Below, in pieces: positions 8,750 through 17,024 of a DNA stretch of 64,000 nt (its first letter is position 1; each line of letters begins with the position of its first letter). Both the position numbers and the translations under genes were made by a program. The notes under the pieces are model-generated. The model searched no databases and was not told where the DNA came from. It was given only the letters and a program-made list of their open reading frames with translations. Source of the stretch: CBDIHP01 sp965279195 (GTDB taxonomy: Bacteria > Planctomycetota > Planctomycetia > Isosphaerales > Isosphaeraceae); contig CBDIHP010000037.1 of NCBI GenBank assembly GCA_965279195.1, positions 186,001 through 250,000 on the forward strand, written 5' to 3'.

Positions 8750-9304
8750 TCAGTTCATCTTGGGGTCGTCGGGGATCTCGCGGACGCCCAGGAGGTCGAT
8801 CCAGTCGGCCGAGCGGATGACGCGCTGGAGGACGTCCCAGAGGTCGCGCTCGCTCTCCCAGAAGATCCATTCGAGGGTCGCGTTGTGGCTGACCCAGGAC
8901 CCGCCGGCGAACTCGCCTTCGAGCTGGGCGGGACCCCAGCCGGCGTAGTTGGCCAGGATGAGGCTGGGCTCGGGGCGTCGCTTGACGAGTTCCCGCACTT
9001 TCTTGGCGTCAACCGTGTTGTAGACGCCCGGGAAAACTTCCTGGTCGCCGAGTTCCTGGACCATGTGCAGGAGCATGACCGGGCCGGCGACGGGCCCGCC
9101 GAGGTGGATGGCCTTGTCCCAGTCGTCGGGCTCTTCGAAGACCTGCTCGGCGATGTCGGAGACCGTGGCCTCGGTCGGGCGGTTGAGGATCACGCCGGCC
9201 GCGCCCGCGGGGCTGTGTTCGAACATCAGCAGGACGGTCTTGCCGAAGGTGGAATCGTCGAGCTGCGGGGTTGCCACCAGGAGGCGGCCCTTCATCGATT
9301 TCAT
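8750..9304 (-). CDS. YqgE/AlgH family protein
   Basis: A 184-residue protein that fits the YqgE/AlgH (DUF179) family in length and motifs. It opens with MKSMKGRLLVATPQL, followed by FGKTVLLMFEHS, AAGVILNRPT, HLGGPVAGPV and YAGWGPAQLEGEF. Family members are cytoplasmic and of uncertain biochemical role; AlgH has been linked to regulation in Pseudomonas. I chose the ATG at 9304. A GTG at 9322 and an ATG at 9295 are alternatives. The gene is divergent from the thioredoxin gene at 9551. Confidence 0.93.
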   Translation of the reverse strand: MKSMKGRLLVATPQLDDSTFGKTVLLMFEHSPAGAAGVILNRPTEATVSDIAEQVFEEPDDWDKAIHLGGPVAGPVMLLHMVQELGDQEVFPGVYNTVDAKKVRELVKRRPEPSLILANYAGWGPAQLEGEFAGGSWVSHNATLEWIFWESERDLWDVLQRVIRSADWIDLLGVREIPDDPKMN

Positions 9305-9550
9305 GCGGAACGACCACCCCACGCGACGGCGTCACGGCCCGGGCCCGGCCCATGTTCCCCGGACGACCGGACGAGACTTTCCCCGCTCCAAGTATGGGCA
9401 ATCCCGACGTTTGTCGCCAGCCGGTCGCGGCGGTTTCGCGGCAAACCTCGGGCCGGTCGGTCCCTTGACCCCCCCACCCCCACGCGCTACCATCAAGCCT
9501 CGCCGCCCGCCACCACCGACGCCCGATCCCACACAGGGACCGCCCTCGCC

Positions 9551-10414
9551 ATGAGCACCGACCTGCCTTCGATCATCGAAGCCACCACCGAGAACTTCCA
9601 GACCGAGGTCGTCGAGCGGTCCAACGATGTCCTGGTCATCATCGACTTCTGGGCCGAGTGGTGCGGCCCCTGCAAGCAACTCGGCCCGGTGCTGGAGAAG
9701 CTCGCCGAGACCTACAAGGGCAAGATCCTCCTGGCCAAGGTCAACACCGAGACCGCCCCCGACCTCGCCGCCGGGTTCGGCGTCCGCTCGATCCCCGCCG
9801 TCTTCGCGCTCAAGGACGCCCAGCTCGTCGACTCGTTCGTCGGCGCCATGCCCGAGGCCGCCATCCGGGCCTGGATCGAGGCGATGCTCCCGAGTCAGGT
9901 CGAGAACACCATCGCCGAGGCGAAGGCCCTCGAAGCCACCGACCCCGCCGCCGCCGAGGCCCGGTACCGCGACGCCCTCCTGCTCGAACCCGAGGGCAGC
10001 CGCCCCCGGATCGCCCTCGGACGGTTCCTGCTGGGCCAGGACCGACTCGACGAGGTCGACACGATCCTGTCCGAGCTGGCCGACCGGGGGTTCAACGACC
10101 ACGAGGTCGAGAAGCTCCAGGCCGAGGTCCACCTCCGCAAGAAGCGCGGGGAATCCGGCGGCGTGGACGACCTCCGGGCCCAGTTCAAGGCCAACCCGAA
10201 GGACAAGGACCTGCAACTCAAGCTGGCCGAGGCCCTCGCCGCCGTTGGCGACTATCGCGCCGCCCTCGAAACCGCCCTCGACCTCGTCGAACGCGATCGC
10301 CAGGGCACCGGCGAGCCCGCCCGCAAGCTCATGGTCGAGCTGTTCCAGCTCCTCCCCGACGACTCCGAGCTGACCACCGAGTTCCGCCGGGCGCTGTCGA
10401 ATGCCCTGTTTTGA
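9551..10414 (+). CDS. Thioredoxin-TPR fusion (CnoX/YbbN-like co-chaperone)
   Basis: A 287-residue protein. Residues ~5-110 form a thioredoxin fold with the full active site WCGPC at 37-41 and the cis-proline in RSIPAVF at P82. The remainder carries TPR-like helices (EARYRDALLLEPEGSRPRIA, LDEVDTILSELADRG). Length and order match CnoX/YbbN, a holdase-type co-chaperone. Unlike the E. coli protein, both redox cysteines are retained here, so reductase or disulfide exchange activity is plausible. The start is set by domain limits; the frame is open far upstream, but only opposite two reverse-strand genes. Confidence 0.93.
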   Translation: MSTDLPSIIEATTENFQTEVVERSNDVLVIIDFWAEWCGPCKQLGPVLEKLAETYKGKILLAKVNTETAPDLAAGFGVRSIPAVFALKDAQLVDSFVGAMPEAAIRAWIEAMLPSQVENTIAEAKALEATDPAAAEARYRDALLLEPEGSRPRIALGRFLLGQDRLDEVDTILSELADRGFNDHEVEKLQAEVHLRKKRGESGGVDDLRAQFKANPKDKDLQLKLAEALAAVGDYRAALETALDLVERDRQGTGEPARKLMVELFQLLPDDSELTTEFRRALSNALF

Positions 10415-10417
10415 AGA

Positions 10418-10678
10418 ATGGGTGATGGGTCATGGGGGATCGTGTGCGAGAACCCGACGGTGCTGGGCGAGCCTCTCCCGATGCCGCCCGACACCTGGCC
10501 GAAGGAGACCACATCATCGGATCTCCCGATCCGTCGAAATCTGCCCCTGCAAATGGGTCAGGAGACGCGATTCGGCGGCCCAGCGCGTCATCCGTTGCGG
10601 CGGGATCGGGAGATCCTCGCCGAGCGCAGCGAGTCCGTTCCGCAGGCCGATTGACCCATCGCCCATGACCCATCCCCC
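10418..10678. repeat. Repeat family A copy 1, bracketed by a second inverted repeat
   Basis: The outer shell is an imperfect inverted repeat: GGTGATGGGTCATGGGG near 10420-10437 and CGCCCATGACCCATCCCC near 10660-10677. Inside it are the family A left arm CTGGGCGAGCCTCTCCCGAT (10463-10489), an inner CGGATCTCCCGATCCGTCGA (10518-10537), and a right arm containing CGGGATCGGGAGATCCTCGC (10601-10620). The second inner arm seen in other copies is missing. The 285-bp gap holds no gene. Confidence 0.65.
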
Positions 10679-10699
10679 AACCTTTTGAGGCCTCTCCCC

Positions 10700-11668
10700 A
10701 TGTCCCACCTCACCCGCCGCGACCTGCTCAAGTCGGCCGCGGCCGGCGCGGTGCTCGCGCCGACCGTGACCGCAATGGCCCAGGACGACATGATCGCCCT
10801 GCCGATCGTCGACACCCACCAGCACCTCTGGGACCTCGACAAGCAGCGCCTCCCCTGGCTCTCCGGGGCGCCCGAGGTCCTCCGCAAGACGTACTGGACG
10901 AAGGAGTATGCCGACGCCACATCGGGCCTGAACGTCATCAAGGCTATCTACATGGAAGTGGACGTCGCGCCCGAGCAGCACGTCGAGGAGGCGGAACGCG
11001 TTGTCGGCCTGACCTCGAAGGAGGGGGCCACGTGCGCGGCGGTGATCGGCGGTCGGCCGGCGTCGCCGGGGTTTGCCGCGTATCTCGACAGGTTCGCGAA
11101 GACACCCGAGGTCAAGGGCGTCCGCCAGGTGCTCCACTCGGCCGACACCCCGGCGGGGTACTGCCTCCAGCCCGAGTTCCTCGCGGGCGTCCGGGAGCTG
11201 GGCAAGCGCGGCCTCAGGTTTGATATCTGCATCCGACCCGGCGAGCTGGGCGACGCGGTCAAGCTCGTGAAGGAATGCCCCGACACGAAGTTCGTGGTCG
11301 ACCACTGCGGCAACGGCGACCCCGCCGCGTTCGCGAAGGGTCCCGGCAAGAAGCCCCACGACCCCGACGACTGGAAACGGAACATCTCCGCCCTGGCCAA
11401 GGCGCCGAACACGATCATCAAGATCTCCGGCGTCGTCGCCAAGGCCCCGAAGGACTTCACGCCCGACGACCTCGCGCCGGTGATCAACCCCTGCCTCGAC
11501 GCCTTCGGCCCCGACCGCGTCATCTTCGGCGGCGACTGGCCCGTCTGCCTCCTCGGCGCCTCCTACCGCGGCTGGGTCGAGGCCCTCCGCGCCATCGTCT
11601 CCAACCGCCCGCTCGAACACCGCAAGAAACTCTTCTCCGAGAACGCGATCCGGTTCTATGCCGTGTGA
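10700..11668 (+). CDS. Tat-exported amidohydrolase-2 family protein
   Basis: A 322-residue protein. The N-terminus has a twin-arginine signal (LTRRDLLKSAAAGAVLAP). The amidohydrolase-2 barrel starts at DTHQHLWDL (residues 38-46), whose two histidines are the usual metal ligands. KFVVDHCGNGDP and VIFGGDWPVCLLG supply the later His and Asp ligands. Family members are metal-dependent hydrolases or decarboxylases, such as dicarboxylate lactonases and fucono-lactonases; the substrate here is not resolvable. I chose the ATG at 10700, with GAGG about nine bases upstream, over the in-frame TTG at 10685. Confidence 0.9.
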   Translation: MSHLTRRDLLKSAAAGAVLAPTVTAMAQDDMIALPIVDTHQHLWDLDKQRLPWLSGAPEVLRKTYWTKEYADATSGLNVIKAIYMEVDVAPEQHVEEAERVVGLTSKEGATCAAVIGGRPASPGFAAYLDRFAKTPEVKGVRQVLHSADTPAGYCLQPEFLAGVRELGKRGLRFDICIRPGELGDAVKLVKECPDTKFVVDHCGNGDPAAFAKGPGKKPHDPDDWKRNISALAKAPNTIIKISGVVAKAPKDFTPDDLAPVINPCLDAFGPDRVIFGGDWPVCLLGASYRGWVEALRAIVSNRPLEHRKKLFSENAIRFYAV

Positions 11669-11703
11669 ATCCCGGGTAAGTTTCCGCGCTCGTTGCGTCT
11701 GCG

Positions 11704-11866
11704 CTGGGCGAGGATCTCCTGATCCCGCCCGACGGGAGATCGAAGGTGACCAGCGAACCGGATCTCCCGATCCGTCGACAGAGGGCACAAGTCGACGGAT
11801 CGGGAGATCCGGTTCGCTGGTACGGCGCGACATCCGGCGGGGCGGCATCGGGAGATGCTCGCCCAG
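11704..11866. repeat. Repeat family A copy 2, nested inverted repeats
   Basis: The clearest copy of the family. The inner arms at 11749-11779 and 11791-11821 are perfect 31-bp complements around an 11-base loop (left arm begins ACCAGCGAACCGGATCTCCC). The outer arms are 11704-11730 and 11840-11866 (the right one begins GGGCGGCATCGGGAGATGCT). The core TCTCCCGAT, or a near match, recurs in all four arms. It lies between two same-strand genes and would fold into a long cruciform or RNA hairpin. Confidence 0.75.
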
Positions 11867-11918
11867 CGCCGGGAATCATCGCGGTTATTGATGGCTCTTA
11901 ATAATCAGAGGGAATCTT

Positions 11919-12809
11919 ATGATGAAATTACACTTTGTCCTGATCGGTTCCTTCGTGCTCGCCTCCTCCGCCCAGGCCCAGGCGCCCAAGAAGGCCGAGC
12001 TGAAGGTCCCCGACTCGGTCGTGTTCGAGACCGGCGTCGAATACGCCAATCCGGACGGCCAGCATCTCAAGATGAACATCGCCCGGCCGAAGGGGGCCGA
12101 GGGGGCCCGGTCGGCGGTGCTTTGCATCCACGGCGGGGGCTTCCGCGCGGGCAATCGCGAGAGCTATGACCGCCTGGTCCTCCGCCTGGCCGAGAAGGGC
12201 TACGTCGCGGCCACGGTCACCTACCGCCTGGCCCCGAAGTACCAGTTCCCGGCGGCCGTGCATGACGTCAAGGCCGCCGTCCGGTTCCTCCGGGCCCACG
12301 CGAAGGACTACGGCATCGACCCCGACCGCATCGGCGTCACCGACGGCTCGGCCGGCGGTCACCTCGCCCAGTTCCTGGCGGTCACGGGCGGCGTGGACCA
12401 GTTCGAAGGCGACGGCGGCAACCCCGGCCTTTCCAGCCGCGTCGCCTGCGTGGTGAACGTCTACGGGCCCAGCGACTTCACCAAGTCCTACGGCAAGTCG
12501 GTGGACGCCGCCCAGGTCCTTCCGCTCTGGCTCGGCGGTGACCTGACCACCGCGCTCCCGAAGCACATCCTCTCCAGTCCCCTCAACTGGGTCACCCCCG
12601 AGGCCGCCCCGACCCTCTGCATCCACGGCACCGAGGACAAGTACGTCGCCCACGAGCAGGCCGTCTGGATGGTGGACCGCCTCAAATCCTGCGGCGTCGA
12701 GGCCGAGTTGTTGACCCTCCCCGGCGCCGGCCACGGCTTCAAGGGCGCCGACGCCGAGAAGGCCGATGTCGCCCTGTTCGACTTCTTCGCCAAACACCTC
12801 AAGCCGTGA
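11919..12809 (+). CDS. Secreted alpha/beta hydrolase (BD-FAE-like esterase)
   Basis: A 296-residue protein with a signal peptide (MMKLHFVLIGSFVLASSAQA). It has the oxyanion-hole motif CIHGGGFRAGN, a nucleophile elbow DGSAGGHLAQF, an acid-bearing CIHGTEDKYV and the catalytic His in GAGHGFKG. This combination fits the hormone-sensitive-lipase/BD-FAE type of carboxylesterase seen in polysaccharide-degrading bacteria. The residue two before the serine is Asp rather than the usual Gly, a small deviation. GAGGG precedes the ATG pair at 11919/11922. The likely role is removal of acyl groups from plant or algal glycans (inference). Confidence 0.9.
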   Translation: MMKLHFVLIGSFVLASSAQAQAPKKAELKVPDSVVFETGVEYANPDGQHLKMNIARPKGAEGARSAVLCIHGGGFRAGNRESYDRLVLRLAEKGYVAATVTYRLAPKYQFPAAVHDVKAAVRFLRAHAKDYGIDPDRIGVTDGSAGGHLAQFLAVTGGVDQFEGDGGNPGLSSRVACVVNVYGPSDFTKSYGKSVDAAQVLPLWLGGDLTTALPKHILSSPLNWVTPEAAPTLCIHGTEDKYVAHEQAVWMVDRLKSCGVEAELLTLPGAGHGFKGADAEKADVALFDFFAKHLKP

Positions 12810-12920
12810 GCAATCGACCCCTCCGGTTGAATTTCCCCCCGGGATCGGCTATGCAAGAGTCGAAGGCTTGTTGAACAATTGCTCGGCAAGCCTCAAGCCG
12901 ATTCCGAAGGGGGAACTCTC

Positions 12921-14375
12921 ATGGCCGACCTCATGCCGCAGCATCCGCGGTTCAGCCGCCGCGTCGCGATCGAGGCGGGGGCGTCGACCCTGCTCGGCCT
13001 GGGGATGAACCACCTGGTCGGCCTGCGCGAGGCGGTCGCGGCGGATACGGGGAAGCGGGTCGTCCCGAAGGCCCGGTCGGTCATCTACATCTTCCTCTCG
13101 GGCGGGCTGGGCCAGCACGACAGCTTCGACCCCAAGCCCGACGCCCCCGAGGACATCCGGGGCCAGTTCAAGCCGATCGCCACGAGCGTCCCCGGCACGA
13201 ACATCTGCGAGCACCTACCCCTGCTCGCCCAGAGGGCCCACATGTGGTCGCTGGTGCGGTCGCTGGCGCATCCCTCGAACGACCACTCGGCCGGCCATCA
13301 CATCATGCTGACCGGCCGGTCGGACCTTCCCGTCGGGTTCAACCCGTCCGCTCCCCGGCCCGGCGACTGGCCCTCGATGGCCTCGGTCGCCGGTGCGGTG
13401 ACGACTCCCCGGAACAACCTGCCTCCGGCCGTCGTCCTGCCGGACCGCATCGTCCACTCCACCGGGCGGACCCTCCCCGGCCAGTTCGCCGGGATCATGG
13501 GCGCCCCGCGCGACCCGTGGTTCATCGAGGCGTCTCCCTTCGACTCCCAGCGGTACGGGGCCTTCCCCGAATACGAGTTCGACCACCAGGTCCGCGGTCG
13601 GAAGCCCGCCCGGACGAAGTTCGAAGCGCCCAACCTGAGCCTGCCCGAAGGCTTCGGCAAGAACCGCCTGGCCCGCCGGCTGGAGTTACTCGCCTCGATC
13701 GACCGCCAGCGGGCCGACCTCGAATCGCAGGCGGCCTCGGGCGGGTTCGACGCCTACCGCCAGGGGGCCGTCTCGCTGCTCAGCGACCCCCGCGTCCGCT
13801 CGGCCATCGACGTCTCCGACGCCGACCCCAAGGTCCTCGACCGCTACGGCCGGAACTCGTTCGGCTGGTCGCTGCTGATGGCCCGCCGACTCGTGGAGAC
13901 GGGGGTGAACCTGGTCCAGGTGAATCTCGGCAACAACGAGACCTGGGACACGCACGGGAACGCCTTCCCGCATCTCAAGGATAAGCTCTTCCCGCCCACC
14001 GACAGGGCCCTCTCCGCCCTGCTCGACGACCTGAGCGCCTCGGGCCTGCTCGATTCGACCCTGATCGTCATGGCCGGCGAGTTCGGCCGGACGCCCCGGA
14101 TCTCCCACCTCAAGCAGCATTACAAGGAGCCCGGGCGCGACCACTGGGGCAAGGTCCAGAGCGTCTTCCTCGCCGGCGGCGGGGTCGTCGGCGGCCGGGT
14201 CGTGGGGGCGTCGGACAAGATCGGCGGCTATCCCGCCTCGGACCCGCAGTCGCCCGAGCAGCTCGCCGCGACGATCTACAAGTCCCTGGGCATCCCCGAC
14301 ACCGCGGCCTGGTACGACGAGGTCGACCGGCCACATTTCGTCTACCACGGCGAGCCCATCAAGGGGCTCAGTTGA
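12921..14375 (+). CDS. DUF1501 (sulfatase-like) protein
   Basis: A 484-residue DUF1501 protein. The N-terminus has an SRRVAIEAGAST twin-arginine-like export signal. Diagnostic segments include VIYIFLSGGLGQHDSFDPKP, DHSAGHHIMLTG, NLGNNETWDTHGN, MAGEFGRTPRI and GRDHWGK. The family is related to the alkaline phosphatase/sulfatase superfamily and is very common in planctomycetes, often beside DUF1553 cytochrome proteins. No such partner is adjacent here. The ATG at 12921 has AAGGGGG just upstream; an earlier in-frame ATG at 12879 lacks one. Biochemical function is unproven for the family. Confidence 0.93.
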   Translation: MADLMPQHPRFSRRVAIEAGASTLLGLGMNHLVGLREAVAADTGKRVVPKARSVIYIFLSGGLGQHDSFDPKPDAPEDIRGQFKPIATSVPGTNICEHLPLLAQRAHMWSLVRSLAHPSNDHSAGHHIMLTGRSDLPVGFNPSAPRPGDWPSMASVAGAVTTPRNNLPPAVVLPDRIVHSTGRTLPGQFAGIMGAPRDPWFIEASPFDSQRYGAFPEYEFDHQVRGRKPARTKFEAPNLSLPEGFGKNRLARRLELLASIDRQRADLESQAASGGFDAYRQGAVSLLSDPRVRSAIDVSDADPKVLDRYGRNSFGWSLLMARRLVETGVNLVQVNLGNNETWDTHGNAFPHLKDKLFPPTDRALSALLDDLSASGLLDSTLIVMAGEFGRTPRISHLKQHYKEPGRDHWGKVQSVFLAGGGVVGGRVVGASDKIGGYPASDPQSPEQLAATIYKSLGIPDTAAWYDEVDRPHFVYHGEPIKGLS

Positions 14376-14388
14376 GGAGCAGGCAAGA

Positions 14389-14469
14389 ATTGAACCACAG
14401 AGACACAGAGGTCACAGAGATTCTGGAAAGTACGTATTCTCTGTGACCTCTGTGTCTCTGTGGTTCAAT
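14389..14469. repeat. Perfect 32-bp inverted repeat between convergent genes
   Basis: The left arm 14389-14420 begins ATTGAACCACAGAGACACAG. The right arm 14438-14469 is its exact reverse complement, with a 17-base loop. It ends 10 bp before the stop of the FG-GAP gene and starts 13 bp after the DUF1501 stop. A bidirectional terminator function fits the position, and the sequence is also repeat-like. There is no U-tract on either side. Confidence 0.8.
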
Positions 14470-14479
14470 GGAATTTCGA

Positions 14480-16840
14480 TTATTTCACCGTGGTCGTCCG
14501 GGTGGCGCCGGGGCCGGGGTCCTGGCGGTAGACGACGACCCGGTCGTGGACGATCACGACGAGGTCGTTGCGCTTGTCGCCGTCGACGTCGCCTATGGCC
14601 ATGTCCCTCGGTTCGAGCAGGTCGGAGACGCTCCGGCGGCTCTTGCGCTCGAAGACCTTGAATGCCAGCGCCTTGGCCAGGGTCGGCTCGCCGAGGTAGC
14701 TGACGATCTCCAGCATGTGCTCGGCCACGTCCACCAGCACGGCGTCGGGCTTGCCGTCGTCGTTGAGGTCGCCGGCGATCACGTCCGCCAGCCGGGCCTC
14801 CCGGCGCGAGGGCTCGTAGCTGGCGATCGTCTTGAGCATCTGGCCCGCCTTGCCGGCGATCACCACCCCGAAGCGCCGGGTGCCGGAGAGGAGCAGGTCG
14901 TCCTTCTTGTCGCCGTCGAGGTCGGCGACGTGCATGCCCTGGAAGTCCTCGAACGGGCCGACGGAGAGCGACCCGCTCGGGCGATAGACCCCGTCCTTCT
15001 TGGCCAGGAAGACCAGCGACTTGGTCGCCCGGTCGAGCATGGCCAGCTCCTTCACCCCGTCGCCGTCGGTGTCGAGCGCGGCGACGCCGAGGATCTGGGC
15101 GGTGGCCCGGCCGGTGTCGAACTGGTCCTTGACCGCCCACTCGCCCGACTTGTCGAGCTGGATGTTCCGGGCGAAATTTTGCTGGCCGACGATCAGGCTC
15201 GGGCCGTCGAGGTTGACGATCCCGACCGCGGAGGGCGACGCGTTCGACAGCGGCCCGATGCCCGCGGGGGCGGGGAAGTCGTCCTTGCGGCCGAGGTAGA
15301 GCACCGGCGCGCCATAGGTGTTGAAGACCAGGACGTCCGGCAGCTTGTCGTTGTTGACGTCCATGAGCCGGAGCGCGGCCGGGACGCCGTTGACGCCCGG
15401 AAGGGGTACCACCTGGGCGGCCTTCCAGGAGAACGGCGTGAGGCTGCCGTCCTTGCCGGGGGTGAGGGCCCGGAGCTGGAACAGGTCGGCCGTGGAGTTC
15501 TGGGCGCGGTCGCGGGTGATGTAGGCGACCTCGGGGGTACCGTCGTTGTCGAGGTCGCCGACCTCCAGGGCCACCGGTTCGCCCTTGATCGGCAGCGCGA
15601 CGGGGAAGGTCAGCCGCTCGCCGGCGAACTTGCTCCGGCCGATCTGGCGCTCCTTCTCGGACAGGACGAGGACCTCGGCCTTGCCGTCCTTGTCGAGGTC
15701 CGCCAGCTTGACCGTGCTGCCGTTGACCAGCCCGGGGAACATCTTGCCGGCACCGAGCCCCTTGCCGGGCCCGCCCTGGAGGTAGACCTGGAACTGCGCG
15801 GTGTTGGGGTCGGTGGAGACCAGGTCGGCGAGCCCGTCGCCGTTGAGGTCGCCGATGTCGAGCGAGCGGCCCTGGTTGTTGCCGGGGGGCAGCGAGTAGA
15901 AGCTGAGCCGGCCCCGCTTGGCGGAGTCGCCGTCGTCGGTGCCGAGGGTCAGGACCTTGAGCCGGCCGGACTGGCCCTCGATGCTCAGGACCTCCTCGCC
16001 GGGCTTGCCGTCCATCTGGCCGAAGGCGTAGGCACGTAGGGGTTCCAGCGAGAACCGCTCCTCGGGCCCGAGGCCGCTGGCGGTGGCGAACCGGACCCGG
16101 ATCGGGTCGTCGTTGCCGCCGTTGAGCATGACCAGGTCGTTCTTGCCGTCGCCGTTGAGGTCGAGCGCCCGGATCATCCGGGGATTGTCGAGCGTGTGGG
16201 GCGTGCGCTCGGGGTCGGAGAACTTCCCGCCCTCGCCCTGATAGACGACGATCACCTCGTCCTGGGTCAGGAGGGCGAGGTCGTCCTTCTTGTCGCCGTT
16301 GAGGTCGCCGACGGCCAGGGCGTTGGGGGCCTCGATGGCGTCGCCGACGCTGATCCGGCGGACGTCGCCGAACCGGGCATTGCCCTGGTTGTAGTGGATC
16401 TCGAGTTCGGACGGCGTGCCGTAGAACGCCAGGTCGACCTTGCCGTCGGCGTTGAAGTCGCCGGCCTGGAGGCTGACGATCTCCTTGTTGACCGCGTGGT
16501 TGGCGGGCCGCATGCGGCGGTCGTTGGCGAGTTCATTCGTCTCGCGCGGGCCTGCCTCGTCGTTGGCCCCGGCGGGTGCGGGGGTCGAGAGGAGGAGTTC
16601 GATCCGGGAGCGGCCGTTGTTGACGACGGCGATGTCGTCGACCTTGTCGCCGTCGAGGTCGCGGACGATCAGGGATCCGACCCGGTTATCGATCTTGTAG
16701 ACCTCGATCGGCAGGAAGCCGAAGTTGTCGGCGAGCCTGGGATCTTGCCCGAGGGCGGCGGACGGCAGCGCCCAACCGGAGAGGGCGATGAGGACCAGGG
16801 GGAGGGGCCGGTTCCACCGCAGTCGTCGCGAGTTGCGCAT
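14480..16840 (-). CDS. Secreted FG-GAP/VCBS repeat protein
   Basis: A 786-residue protein. A signal peptide (VLIALSGWALPSAALGQ) is followed by repeats across the whole length. At least twelve calcium-loop-like motifs are visible, including DLDGDKVDDI, DFNADGKVDL, DLNGDKKDDL, DLNGDGKNDL, DLDKDGKAEV, DLDNDGTPEV, DTDGDGVKEL and DVDGDKRNDL. These are FG-GAP/VCBS blades and would make one or two integrin-alpha-like propellers. It is probably an extracellular or surface-binding protein. I chose the ATG at 16840, close to the signal peptide, rather than the upstream GTG at 16903. Confidence 0.92.
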   Translation of the reverse strand: MRNSRRLRWNRPLPLVLIALSGWALPSAALGQDPRLADNFGFLPIEVYKIDNRVGSLIVRDLDGDKVDDIAVVNNGRSRIELLLSTPAPAGANDEAGPRETNELANDRRMRPANHAVNKEIVSLQAGDFNADGKVDLAFYGTPSELEIHYNQGNARFGDVRRISVGDAIEAPNALAVGDLNGDKKDDLALLTQDEVIVVYQGEGGKFSDPERTPHTLDNPRMIRALDLNGDGKNDLVMLNGGNDDPIRVRFATASGLGPEERFSLEPLRAYAFGQMDGKPGEEVLSIEGQSGRLKVLTLGTDDGDSAKRGRLSFYSLPPGNNQGRSLDIGDLNGDGLADLVSTDPNTAQFQVYLQGGPGKGLGAGKMFPGLVNGSTVKLADLDKDGKAEVLVLSEKERQIGRSKFAGERLTFPVALPIKGEPVALEVGDLDNDGTPEVAYITRDRAQNSTADLFQLRALTPGKDGSLTPFSWKAAQVVPLPGVNGVPAALRLMDVNNDKLPDVLVFNTYGAPVLYLGRKDDFPAPAGIGPLSNASPSAVGIVNLDGPSLIVGQQNFARNIQLDKSGEWAVKDQFDTGRATAQILGVAALDTDGDGVKELAMLDRATKSLVFLAKKDGVYRPSGSLSVGPFEDFQGMHVADLDGDKKDDLLLSGTRRFGVVIAGKAGQMLKTIASYEPSRREARLADVIAGDLNDDGKPDAVLVDVAEHMLEIVSYLGEPTLAKALAFKVFERKSRRSVSDLLEPRDMAIGDVDGDKRNDLVVIVHDRVVVYRQDPGPGATRTTTVK

Positions 16841-17024
16841 CCGTTGTCGCCTCAGCCAGGTCCGTTGCAGTCGGGAAACTCCGCGCGATCCGCGCGGATT
16901 CACAGGACCCTCACAGACTAAGCGTCAGGCGCCGGCTCGACAAGGTCAAGGGTCAACGCGAACGGCCCCCGGGCACTCGTCGAGCACCCGGGGGCCGCAG
17001 GTGTTGTGAGGACGTCCGGCGCTC

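Noticed and set aside
14400..14466. Hairpin considered as an intrinsic terminator only
   Set aside because: There is no U-tract and the stem is far longer than typical terminators; I listed it as a repeat with possible terminator role instead.
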